From JBDNIO01 sp041688215 (GTDB lineage Bacteria; Pseudomonadota; Gammaproteobacteria; Nevskiales; Salinisphaeraceae): a stretch of 52,014 bases of DNA. This document shows, one piece after another, positions 24,369 to 32,605 of this stretch. The position numbers were made by a program, and so were the translations under genes. The first letter of the stretch is position 1; each line of letters opens with the position of its first letter. Below the pieces are notes generated by a model. That model saw only the letters and a list, made by a program, of their open reading frames with translations. It did not search any database and was not told the origin of the DNA. The stretch covers positions 1 through 52,014 of the forward strand of contig JBDNIO010000004.1 of the NCBI GenBank assembly GCA_041688215.1, in the 5' to 3' direction.

Positions 24369-27300
24369 CTAAGGCACGGGCGCTGATTCGATACTGCGAC
24401 GATAATGTACCGCTACCGCTTCGTCGCCAAACAGGCCTTTCAGATCATCCAGCAAGCCGGCGCAGGCGCGTACACGATGTTGCTCCAGGGTCATGGTAGC
24501 GCGTGCGCTCGGGTTACTGTAACGCAATATTATGGAACACCCCGATTGAGCCTGCTCGTCGCTACGGTATCGCTCCAGGCAACCGGCCAGTCTGTCGATA
24601 TCCAGAGGCCTGTCTGCGGACAACTTTAACAGGATACGCTGGGCGAATCGCTCGCGCGCCTCGGCCATATCCATGATGTCCTTGGGCGAGAGGCGATAGC
24701 CTTCGGTGTAATCGTCATAGCTCAAAGTACCGGAGACCACCAGCAACTTGTCCTGTTGCAGCAAGTGCGCGAAGCGCGCGGCTTTTTCTTCAAACAAGGT
24801 GCATTCGATGCGGCCGCTGCGGTCATCGAGTGTGAATATCAGACGTCGGCCACGTTTTTGGATATCCACTACCAGGCCGGCCAGTACGGACTCCCGGCGT
24901 TTGCCATTGTAGCCGTTGCCATTGTGCTCGCCAGGGGTGCCCATCTCGCCTACGACATCGGCAATTTTCCCCTGGGTGAAGTTGGCCAGTTCTTCCTCCC
25001 AGGCATTAATGGGATGGCCTGTGAGGTACAGACCCAGGGTGTCGCGCTCGGCTTTAAGACGCTCGTCTTCGGGCCATTCAGGGATGGTGTCGAGCGCGAC
25101 TACGGAATCCTCCGCCACGGCAGTCAGGCCAAACATGTCATTCTGCCCGGCATTCTCGGCGCTGCGATGCTGTTCTGCCGCGGCCACGGCTTGCGGCAAG
25201 GCATGCATCAGGCTCGCCCGGTTGGGGCCGAGCGCATCGAGCGCGCCTGAGCGCAGCAGGGCTTCCAGCACGCGGCGGTTGGCCTTGCCGGTATCAATGT
25301 GCCGGCAGAACTCGTACAGGTCGGTAAACGCCCCCCCTGCCCCGCGTTCATCGAGCATGCTCTCGATCGCGGCGCGGCCCACGCCCTTGATTGCGCCCAG
25401 GCCGTAGCGGATCGCTTGTCCGGCGATATCTGTGTCGGTTACAGAGAAATCGTATTGTGAATTATTTACATCCGGACCCAGCAGATCGATTTGCATGCGC
25501 TGGCATTCCGCGATCATGGTCACGACCTTGTCGGTGTGGTCCATGTCGGCCGATAACACCGCACACATGAATGCGGCCGGGTAATGCGTTTTCAGCCAGG
25601 CGGTCTGGTAGGACACCAGCGCGTAAGCGGCCGAATGCGATTTGTTGAAACCGTAGCCGGCGAATTTTTCGATCAGGTCGAAAATGTAGGTTGCGGTTTT
25701 TTCCTCTACCCCGCGTTCGGCGGCGCCAGCCACGAACACCGCCCGCTGTTTGGCCATTTCCTCAAGCTTTTTCTTGCCCATGGCGCGGCGCAGCAGGTCC
25801 GCACCGCCCAGACTGTAGCCAGATAGCTCACGCGCGATCTGCATTACCTGTTCCTGATACAGAATAACGCCGTAAGTGGGTTTGAGCACCGTTTCCAGGC
25901 TCGGGTGCGGATACTTCACCGCCTGGCCTTTCTTGCGTGCGATGAAGTCATCCACCATGCCTGACTCGAGCGGGCCTGGCCGATACAGGGCCACCAGCGC
26001 AACAATGTCTTCGAAGCGATCCGGTTCCAGGCGCTTGATCAGGCGGCGCATACCGGCGGATTCCAGCTGGAAAACTGCGGTGGTGTCGCCGGCCTGCAGC
26101 AATTTGTAGCTTTGGGCATCATCCAGCGCCAGCGCACGAATATCGATGGGCGGCTCGCCGGTGGTTTCGCGCTGGCTGTTGGCGATTTTAACGGCGCGCT
26201 CGATGATCGTAAGCGTGCGCAGACCCAGAAAGTCGAACTTGACCAGGCCGACGGCTTCGACATCGTCCTTGTCGAACTGGGTGACTCGATTACCGCCACC
26301 GGCTTCACAGTACAAGGGCGTGAATTCAATCAGGTCCTGCGGCGCGATGACCACGCCACCGGCGTGTTTGCCGGCGTTACGGCACAGGCCTTCCAGCGCC
26401 AGCCCCAGGTCAATCAGATAATGAACTTCTTCGTCATCGTCATAACTGGCCTTGAGCTCGGGCGATTCTTCCAGCGCCTTGTCCAGCGTCATGCCCACCG
26501 CAAAAGGCACCTGTTTGGCTACGCGGTCCACCATGCCGTAGGGATGGCCTAGAATACGGCCCACGTCGCGCACCACCGCGCGCGCGGCCATGGTGCCGTA
26601 GGTAATAATCTGAGAGACGCGATTTTCGCCGTAGCGCTGGGCCACGTATTCGATAACGCGGTCGCGCCCCTCCATGCAGAAGTCGATATCAAAGTCGGGC
26701 ATGGAGACGCGTTCGGGGTTAAGGAAGCGCTCAAACAGCAAATCGTAGGCCAGCGGGTCGAGATCGGTAATCTCCAGCACATAGGCTACCAGCGAGCCCG
26801 CGCCCGAGCCACGGCCGGGCCCGACCGGCACGCCGTTGTTGCGCGCCCATTCGATGAAGTCGGCCACGATCAGGAAGTAACCGGGGTAGCCCATGCCCTC
26901 TATAACGGATAGTTCGTGCGCCAGACGCTTTTGATATTTCTCGGTTTGCGCTTCGCGCTCGGCGGCTTCGGGGAATAAACCCTCAAGCCGTGCCTGCAGC
27001 CCTGCCTGCGCGGTTTGGTTCAGAAAGCTGGCGGCGTCGTGGCCTTCCGGCACCGGGAAATCTGGCAGGAAGTTCTCGCCCAGGGTCATTTCCAGATTGC
27101 AGCGCCGCGCTATTTCCACACTGTTGGCAAGCGCCTCGGGAATATCCGCAAAAAGCTCGGCCATTTCAGCCTGGGATTTCAGATATTGCGCGGGCGAATA
27201 GGTGCGTGGCCGGCGCGGGTCGTCCAGGGTGTAGCCACCATGAATACAAACGCGCGCCTCGTGGGCGTCGTAATCATCCTGATGAATAAAGCGGGTGTCG

Positions 27301-27893
27301 TTGGTTGCGACCACGGGCAAGCCCAGTTCGATCGCCAGGGCCACGGATTCGCTGACGCAGGCTTCTTCGTTATCGCGCTCGCTGCGGATCAGTTCAATAT
27401 AAAAGCGATCAGCGAATAATTCAGACCAGTGCTGGGCGCAGCTATACGCTTCGGCCGCCTTGCCGCTGACCAGGGCCCGGCCGATCTGGCCCTCGCCTGC
27501 CCCGGACAAGGCGATTAATCCCTCTGACCGGCCTTCGATCCATTTCGGCTCCGTAAGCGCTTGCCCACGGTGCTGACCGTGCAGATAACTCTCGGTGAGA
27601 ATATCGCAGAGATTACGATAACCCACACGATTCTGGCAGAACAGCGTCAAGCGGCTGGGCGCCTGTGCGCCGGGTTCGCGCAACCACAAATCCACACCGA
27701 TTACGGGTTTTATGCCCGCCGCCAGAGACGCGCGGTAAAACTTGACCATCCCAAAAAGATTGGCGATGTCGCTGATGCCCACCGCAGGCATTTGTAGCTC
27801 GCGCGCCCGCTCCAGCAGCGGCTTGATGCGAACGATGCCATCGGACAGCGAGTATTCCGTATGGACGCGCAAGTGGACGAAATCGGTGGTCAT
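24369..27893 (-). CDS. dnaE: DNA polymerase III subunit alpha
   Basis: The catalytic subunit of the chromosomal replicase. The 1174 residues are close to E. coli (1160). Order of domains: PHP (FVHLRVHTEYSLSDG at the very N-terminus), palm with the catalytic acidic motif VSMPDFDIDFCMEGRDRV near residue 400 preceded by GPGRGSGAGSLVAYVL, thumb and fingers with GYGFNKSHSAAYALVSYQTA, a helix-hairpin-helix region (GLGAIKGVGRAAIES) and a C-terminal OB fold (VLAGLVVDIQKRGRRLIF). Intact. rnhB lies 80 nt upstream and accA downstream on the same strand. Confidence 0.98.
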   Translation of the reverse strand: MTTDFVHLRVHTEYSLSDGIVRIKPLLERARELQMPAVGISDIANLFGMVKFYRASLAAGIKPVIGVDLWLREPGAQAPSRLTLFCQNRVGYRNLCDILTESYLHGQHRGQALTEPKWIEGRSEGLIALSGAGEGQIGRALVSGKAAEAYSCAQHWSELFADRFYIELIRSERDNEEACVSESVALAIELGLPVVATNDTRFIHQDDYDAHEARVCIHGGYTLDDPRRPRTYSPAQYLKSQAEMAELFADIPEALANSVEIARRCNLEMTLGENFLPDFPVPEGHDAASFLNQTAQAGLQARLEGLFPEAAEREAQTEKYQKRLAHELSVIEGMGYPGYFLIVADFIEWARNNGVPVGPGRGSGAGSLVAYVLEITDLDPLAYDLLFERFLNPERVSMPDFDIDFCMEGRDRVIEYVAQRYGENRVSQIITYGTMAARAVVRDVGRILGHPYGMVDRVAKQVPFAVGMTLDKALEESPELKASYDDDEEVHYLIDLGLALEGLCRNAGKHAGGVVIAPQDLIEFTPLYCEAGGGNRVTQFDKDDVEAVGLVKFDFLGLRTLTIIERAVKIANSQRETTGEPPIDIRALALDDAQSYKLLQAGDTTAVFQLESAGMRRLIKRLEPDRFEDIVALVALYRPGPLESGMVDDFIARKKGQAVKYPHPSLETVLKPTYGVILYQEQVMQIARELSGYSLGGADLLRRAMGKKKLEEMAKQRAVFVAGAAERGVEEKTATYIFDLIEKFAGYGFNKSHSAAYALVSYQTAWLKTHYPAAFMCAVLSADMDHTDKVVTMIAECQRMQIDLLGPDVNNSQYDFSVTDTDIAGQAIRYGLGAIKGVGRAAIESMLDERGAGGAFTDLYEFCRHIDTGKANRRVLEALLRSGALDALGPNRASLMHALPQAVAAAEQHRSAENAGQNDMFGLTAVAEDSVVALDTIPEWPEDERLKAERDTLGLYLTGHPINAWEEELANFTQGKIADVVGEMGTPGEHNGNGYNGKRRESVLAGLVVDIQKRGRRLIFTLDDRSGRIECTLFEEKAARFAHLLQQDKLLVVSGTLSYDDYTEGYRLSPKDIMDMAEARERFAQRILLKLSADRPLDIDRLAGCLERYRSDEQAQSGCSIILRYSNPSARATMTLEQHRVRACAGLLDDLKGLFGDEAVAVHYRRSIESAPVP

Positions 27894-27973
27894 TGGCGCA
27901 TGGTAACGCAGTTATCGCGCGTCGTTGTTGAGCAATCTAAAGTCGCCGGCGCAAGTACCTAAAAAGCAGGCTT

Positions 27974-28570
27974 TTATGTTATGGGCAACGTCTGGTTTAT
28001 GTTCAAAACTGCGCGCACAGGGGCAAAACTGCGCCGGTGAATTACCGTTGCACCCCGTTCAGCCAGTGCGGCCAGGTGCACGGCAGTGCCATAGCCCTTG
28101 TGTTGGGCCAAGCCATAGCCCGGGTAAACGGCATCAAGCAGACGCATTTGTGCGTCGCGCGTAACCTTGGCCAGGATGGACGCGGCACTGATTGCGGGTT
28201 CTAGGCCGTCGCCGCCCACAATGGCGCGCGCAGGCATGCTGAAAACCGGGCATTGATTGCCATCGACCAGCACTTCCTGCGGCTGCTGCTGCAAGCCGGC
28301 CACTGCGCGTTGCATGGCACGCAAACTGGCCTGCAGGATATTGTATTCATCAATTTCGGCCACATCGGCCTCGGCCACACACCAGGCGAGCGCGCGTTGT
28401 TTTATCAATACGGCCAGGGCTTCGCGCTTGCGCTCGGAAAGTTTCTTGGAATCCGCCAGCCCTTCGATGCCGTGGCCAGCAGGCAAAATCACGGCGGCAG
28501 CCGTCACCGGGCCAGCCAAGGGGCCGCGTCCGGCCTCGTCCACACCGGCTATCAGTGATATTGCAGTCAT
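27974..28570 (-). CDS. rnhB: Ribonuclease HII
   Basis: Cuts RNA in RNA-DNA hybrids and removes misincorporated ribonucleotides. 198 residues, family size. The DE of the catalytic DEDD set is in GVDEAGRGPLAGPV near residue 10; other acidic ligands are in VDGNQCPVF and ILAKVTRDAQM, with YPGYGLAQHKGYGT near the C-terminus. Its ATG overlaps the lpxB stop by 4 nt (ATGA), as in E. coli, where rnhB is likewise coupled to lpxB and followed by dnaE. Confidence 0.97.
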   Translation of the reverse strand: MTAISLIAGVDEAGRGPLAGPVTAAAVILPAGHGIEGLADSKKLSERKREALAVLIKQRALAWCVAEADVAEIDEYNILQASLRAMQRAVAGLQQQPQEVLVDGNQCPVFSMPARAIVGGDGLEPAISAASILAKVTRDAQMRLLDAVYPGYGLAQHKGYGTAVHLAALAERGATVIHRRSFAPVRAVLNINQTLPIT

Positions 28571-29727
28571 TTACCGCCCGCCATCACATCGATAACCGCC
28601 TGCGCCGCCATGCCATCGGCATTACAGCGAAGCTGGTCGTGTATCTCATCAAACCCGGCAAGTTGGCGCTGTCGCGCGGGAGCAGAGCTCAGCAGGCGGT
28701 ATATCCAGGGGCCAAGAATTTCCGGGCGCACCTGATGTTGCCGCAATTCAGGCACCAGGTCTGCTTTGGCGATCAGATTGGGCATGGAAAAATATCTGAT
28801 TTTGTGCAACCCGAGCAGATGAGCAATAGCCTTATTCATGGGCGAGAAGGCATACGCCACCACCATGGGCGTTTTCAGTAATGTGGCTTCCAGCGTGGCC
28901 GTGCCTGAGGCCAGCAACAGGGCATCACAGGCGAGCATGATTTCGCGCGAGCGCCCGTCAATCAGGGTCACTTGCAGGTCCGGTGCCTGTTGCAGTTGCT
29001 GCTCGAATAGTTCACGTACCGCCGGGGTTGCCATGGGCGCCACAAAGCGCAAGGACGGCATCCGTTTTTGCAGCCATTGGGCGGTCTGGATGAAAGCGGG
29101 GCCCAGGTATTTGACCTCTGAACGCCGGCTGCCCGGCAGCAATCCCAGGGTGGGGCCCGCTGCTTCCAGCCCGAGTGCCGCGCGCGCGGCGGCCGGGTCC
29201 GGGTGCATGGGTAATTCATCGGCCAGGCGGTGGCCTACATAACGCACGGGCACGTCGTGCTGTTCAAAAAATTCAGGCTCGAACGGGAATATCGAAAGCA
29301 GTAAATCGGCCGACGCGCGGATGCTGCGCACCCGGCGCTTGCGCCAGGCCCAGGCAGTTGGGCATACATAATGCACTGTTCGCAGGCCGCATCCGCGCAG
29401 TCTGCGTTCCAGGCCGGTGTTGAAGGCGGGCGCATCAATACCCACGAAAATATCGGGTCGGCTGCGGCTGAAATGGCTGAATAATTTCCGGCGTAGACGC
29501 AACACGCGCGGAATTTCGCGGATAACTTCGCTTACGCCAAAGAGCGACAAGGCTTCGATATCTGCCAGCGAGTCACAACCCGCAGCACGCATTTGTGGCC
29601 CGGTGACGCCTTCGAAAGTGGCCTCCGGGTAGCGTTTTTTCAGCGCCTGGATCAGCCCGGCACCCAGCCAGTCGCCAGAGACTTCGCCTGCAACGATGGC
29701 AATGCGCGGCGCCGTCGGGTCCTTCAA
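28567..29727 (-). CDS. lpxB: Lipid-A-disaccharide synthase
   Basis: Joins UDP-2,3-diacylglucosamine and lipid X to the disaccharide core of lipid A at the inner membrane. A GT-B fold enzyme of 386 residues (E. coli 382). Recognised segments include IAIVAGEVSGDWLGA at the N-terminus, GVTGPQMRAAG, VGIDAPAFN, HYVCPTAWAWRKRR, PLFGLLPGSRRSEV-like GLLPGSRRSEV and the C-terminal SGTATLEATLLKTPMVVAY. It overlaps lpxA by 4 nt and rnhB by 4 nt, showing tight translational coupling. Confidence 0.97.
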   Translation of the reverse strand: MKDPTAPRIAIVAGEVSGDWLGAGLIQALKKRYPEATFEGVTGPQMRAAGCDSLADIEALSLFGVSEVIREIPRVLRLRRKLFSHFSRSRPDIFVGIDAPAFNTGLERRLRGCGLRTVHYVCPTAWAWRKRRVRSIRASADLLLSIFPFEPEFFEQHDVPVRYVGHRLADELPMHPDPAAARAALGLEAAGPTLGLLPGSRRSEVKYLGPAFIQTAQWLQKRMPSLRFVAPMATPAVRELFEQQLQQAPDLQVTLIDGRSREIMLACDALLLASGTATLEATLLKTPMVVAYAFSPMNKAIAHLLGLHKIRYFSMPNLIAKADLVPELRQHQVRPEILGPWIYRLLSSAPARQRQLAGFDEIHDQLRCNADGMAAQAVIDVMAGGK

Positions 29728-30509
29728 CGAATAATGCCTCGCTTGGAGCCCTCCAGGAAATCCACGAATTCCTTGGCCAGTGGTTCACTTTTGGCAGCTT
29801 CTGCCAACGCTTCCTGCGCCTCGACCAGACGTAAATTCGACCGATACAGGGTTTTGTAGCAAGCCTTGGCAGCGGCAATGTCGCTGGCGCCATAGCCGGC
29901 GCGTTTCATGCCAACGCTGTTGATGCCATAGGGGATGGAGGTGTGGTCGGCGCAGCGCACGAATGGCGGCACATCCTTGCTGACACCAGTGGCGTACCCC
30001 AGAAAAGCCATGCGTCCAACACGGCAGAATTGATGCACCAAGGCAAAACCACCAAACAGGCATTGATCGGCAATCAGCACATGGCCGGCCAGACTGACGC
30101 CGTTAGCCATGATATTGCTGTTGCCCATGATGCAATCATGCGCGATGTGGCCGTAGGCCATGAGTAGATTATCGTCGCCGATGGCGGTCAGACCCTGGTC
30201 AATGATAGTACCGCGATGTATGGTGCAAAACTCACGGATGACGTTGCGATCGCCAATTTCCACGCGAGTGGGTTCGCCCTTGTAGACGCGGTGCTGGGGT
30301 TCTTCGCCAATGCTGGAGAACTGGAAAATCTGGTTTTCGCGGCCAATACGGGTGTGGCCGTTTATGACCACATGCGGACCAATCCAGCTGCCTGCACCAA
30401 TCTCCACATTCGCACCAACGATGCTGAACGCTGCAACCCGCACGTCGTCGGCAAGTTTGGCGTCCTGGTGTATTTGCGCACTTGGATGAATGCGGGGCTG
30501 GTCGGTCAT
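29724..30509 (-). CDS. lpxA: UDP-N-acetylglucosamine acyltransferase LpxA
   Basis: Catalyses the first step of lipid A synthesis, moving a 3-hydroxyacyl group from ACP to UDP-GlcNAc. A trimeric left-handed beta-helix built of hexapeptide repeats. The ATG at 30509 overlaps the fabZ stop by one base (TAATG) and gives 261 residues with the usual IHPSAQIHQDAKLADDV start; the 22 open codons upstream are inside fabZ. The catalytic histidine is H124 in AYGHIAHDC. The C-terminal helical domain runs from about 190. The order lpxD-fabZ-lpxA-lpxB is canonical. Confidence 0.97.
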   Translation of the reverse strand: MTDQPRIHPSAQIHQDAKLADDVRVAAFSIVGANVEIGAGSWIGPHVVINGHTRIGRENQIFQFSSIGEEPQHRVYKGEPTRVEIGDRNVIREFCTIHRGTIIDQGLTAIGDDNLLMAYGHIAHDCIMGNSNIMANGVSLAGHVLIADQCLFGGFALVHQFCRVGRMAFLGYATGVSKDVPPFVRCADHTSIPYGINSVGMKRAGYGASDIAAAKACYKTLYRSNLRLVEAQEALAEAAKSEPLAKEFVDFLEGSKRGIIR

Positions 30510-31000
30510 TACTCCGACTCCTGCGCTGGGCCCTTGCGGGTTTGTACTGGAATGGCCATCAAGTCGGCCGAACAAGCCAGTTTATCGCCAACCCAGGCCT
30601 CCGCATGGAAACGCCACAGGCGACGTTTGGCGCTGCCGCGTTCTACTTTCAGCAGTAACTGGTCGCCGGGCACGACTTGGCGCTTGAAGCGGGCTTTATC
30701 AATACCCGCGAAATAAACCAGGGTGCCCTCTTCCTGCGGCCCGGTGGTGCGCAGACCCAGCAACAGTCCGGCCTGGGCCAGGGCTTCCACAATCAGCACG
30801 CCCGGCATGACCGGCTCGCCGGGAAAATGCCCCGGAAAAAAAGGTTCGTTTATGGAAACGTTCTTCAGCGCAAGAATACGCTCGCCGGGGATGCATTCGA
30901 GCACCCGGTCGACCAGCAGAAACGGGAACCGGTGCGGGATTTCGTCCATGATGGCCTTGATGTCATCGCGGCTGCTTGGAGGGGTGGTGATATTGCTCAA
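30509..31000 (-). CDS. fabZ: 3-hydroxyacyl-[ACP] dehydratase FabZ
   Basis: Dehydrates beta-hydroxyacyl-ACP in fatty acid elongation, competing with LpxA for the 3-hydroxyacyl-ACP pool. A hot-dog fold protein of 163 residues. The active-site His lies in the family segment IPHRFPFLLVDRV and the Glu in PGVLIVEALAQAG, with NEPFFPGHFPGEPVMPG between them. It lies 27 nt downstream of lpxD and overlaps lpxA by one base. Confidence 0.97.
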   Translation of the reverse strand: MSNITTPPSSRDDIKAIMDEIPHRFPFLLVDRVLECIPGERILALKNVSINEPFFPGHFPGEPVMPGVLIVEALAQAGLLLGLRTTGPQEEGTLVYFAGIDKARFKRQVVPGDQLLLKVERGSAKRRLWRFHAEAWVGDKLACSADLMAIPVQTRKGPAQESE

Positions 31001-31027
31001 GCTTTTCGCTCCCGTTCTAGTTCGTAT

Positions 31028-32038
31028 TTATTTAAGCTGGCGGCGCAGTTCTCGTAAGCTGTCCTGCAAACGGTCCAGTTTGCGGAAAATCGCCAGTCGC
31101 TTGTGCCACTCCCCGGCCGGCATGGCGCGCAGGGTGGATGAGTATACGCCGGGCTCGGTGATGTTTTTAGGTACCTGCGTTGCGCCGGTAATCATTACGT
31201 TGTCGACAATACTCACATGATCGCCTATGCCAACGCCACCACCGATAACGCAGTTGCTGCCGATCGCGCAACTGCCGGCAATGCCCGTGCAGCCGGCAAT
31301 AACCGTATGCGCACCGATACGGCAGTTATGCGCGATGTGTACCTGATCGTCTATTTTTACGCCGTTCTCGATTACCGTGTCTTCAATCGCGCCGCAGTCT
31401 ATTGTGCTGCCGGCGCCAATTTCCACGTAGTCGCCTACGCGCACGCTGCCCAGTTGGGGAATCGGCTGCCAGGCGCTGCCGTCATGGGCCAGGCCGAAAC
31501 CCCGCGCGCCAAGAACGGCAGCCGCTGCAATCATTACATGCTGGCCCAATTGCACGTTGCGGCCGATGCAGGCGTTGGCGCCAATGTGGGTATTCGCGCC
31601 CACGACGGCGTTGTCTTCAATCACGCAACCCGGCGCAAGCACGGCGCCGGCGCCAATACACACGTTGTCTGCGATTACCACTCCCGCCCCAATATGCGCG
31701 GATGCGTCGACTGTTGCAGAGTCGGAAACAATGGCTGCGGGATGGATACCCGGCGGCTTCGCCGGCGGCAGAAATAGCGCGGCAGCCTTTATGTAAGCGA
31801 GCTTGGGGTCATCTGCGATCAGTACCGTGCCGGCGTAATTCTGCGCCGCCTCACGGTTAACAATCACCACCCCTGCACGGGTATCCGCCAGATCGCTAGC
31901 GTAGACCGCGTCGCTCAGGTAGCTCAGACGATCCGGCGCGCCGTTGCCCAGGCTGCAGACGCCGACAACCTGGAGCTGCGCGTCGCCGCGCAACTCCAGG
32001 CCGCTGTGTTCGGCAATCTCGCCTAGACTAAAAACCAC
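31028..32038 (-). CDS. lpxD: UDP-3-O-(3-hydroxyacyl)glucosamine N-acyltransferase LpxD
   Basis: Adds the N-linked 3-hydroxyacyl chain in the third step of lipid A synthesis. 336 residues: an N-terminal uridine-binding domain (about 1-100, VFSLGEIAEHSGLELRG), then a long left-handed beta-helix of hexapeptides, with the catalytic His in KIDDQVHIAHNCRIG, and a C-terminal helix (RKLDRLQDSLRELRRQLK). The start is a GTG sharing its first base with the skp stop codon (TAGTG), so expression is coupled to skp. Confidence 0.97.
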   Translation of the reverse strand: MVFSLGEIAEHSGLELRGDAQLQVVGVCSLGNGAPDRLSYLSDAVYASDLADTRAGVVIVNREAAQNYAGTVLIADDPKLAYIKAAALFLPPAKPPGIHPAAIVSDSATVDASAHIGAGVVIADNVCIGAGAVLAPGCVIEDNAVVGANTHIGANACIGRNVQLGQHVMIAAAAVLGARGFGLAHDGSAWQPIPQLGSVRVGDYVEIGAGSTIDCGAIEDTVIENGVKIDDQVHIAHNCRIGAHTVIAGCTGIAGSCAIGSNCVIGGGVGIGDHVSIVDNVMITGATQVPKNITEPGVYSSTLRAMPAGEWHKRLAIFRKLDRLQDSLRELRRQLK

Positions 32039-32550
32039 TAAAGGCGGTCTTTCAGGCGCTCCAGTACCTGGTCGGTTACGTCAACCTGCTCGCTTGCAAA
32101 AAGTATCGCATCGCCCAGAATCAGGTCGAAGCCCTTGTCCTTGGCAAACTGGTCGATCACGGCGCGAATGTCTTCACGCAGACCATCCATTTCCTTTCTT
32201 TCGGCCAGGGTTACGTCTTCGTTGTATTCGTCCTGCATCAGCTTGAGACGGCGCTGCTGGTCGCGAATCTGGCCTTCAAGCTTTTCGCGTGCCTCTTCGC
32301 TCATGACCTGGCCATCGCGTTTGAGCCGCTCAACGTCGGCACGAAATGCTTCCTGCTTGGATTCCAGCTCTTCCTTACGCGCACTGAACTTGCCTTCCAT
32401 GCTTTTACGCGCACGCTGGGCCTGCGGCGAGGCGGTAACCAGCTGGGCCAGATTGACCACACCAATTTTTAGATCCGCGGCTTGTGCGGGCGCTACCATC
32501 GCGGTCGCAGCAACGGCAAGCAGAAGCGGGGCTATAAACTTTTTCATCAT
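32038..32550 (-). CDS. skp: Periplasmic chaperone Skp (OmpH)
   Basis: Holds unfolded outer-membrane proteins in the periplasm for the BAM complex. The ATG at 32550 has a GAGG ribosome site 9 nt upstream (32560-32563) and gives a 170-residue precursor with a clear signal peptide, MMKKFIAPLLLAVAATAMVA with cleavage after AQA. The mature part starts ADLKIGVVNLAQL and is dominated by the long charged coiled coil of the Skp tentacles. Located between bamA and lpxD as in E. coli. Confidence 0.95.
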   Translation of the reverse strand: MMKKFIAPLLLAVAATAMVAPAQAADLKIGVVNLAQLVTASPQAQRARKSMEGKFSARKEELESKQEAFRADVERLKRDGQVMSEEAREKLEGQIRDQQRRLKLMQDEYNEDVTLAERKEMDGLREDIRAVIDQFAKDKGFDLILGDAILFASEQVDVTDQVLERLKDRL

Positions 32551-32605
32551 TACGTCTAACCTCATCGTTTTTTCAGAATCAAGAATGGGCCAAGGGAGTG
32601 TGCGG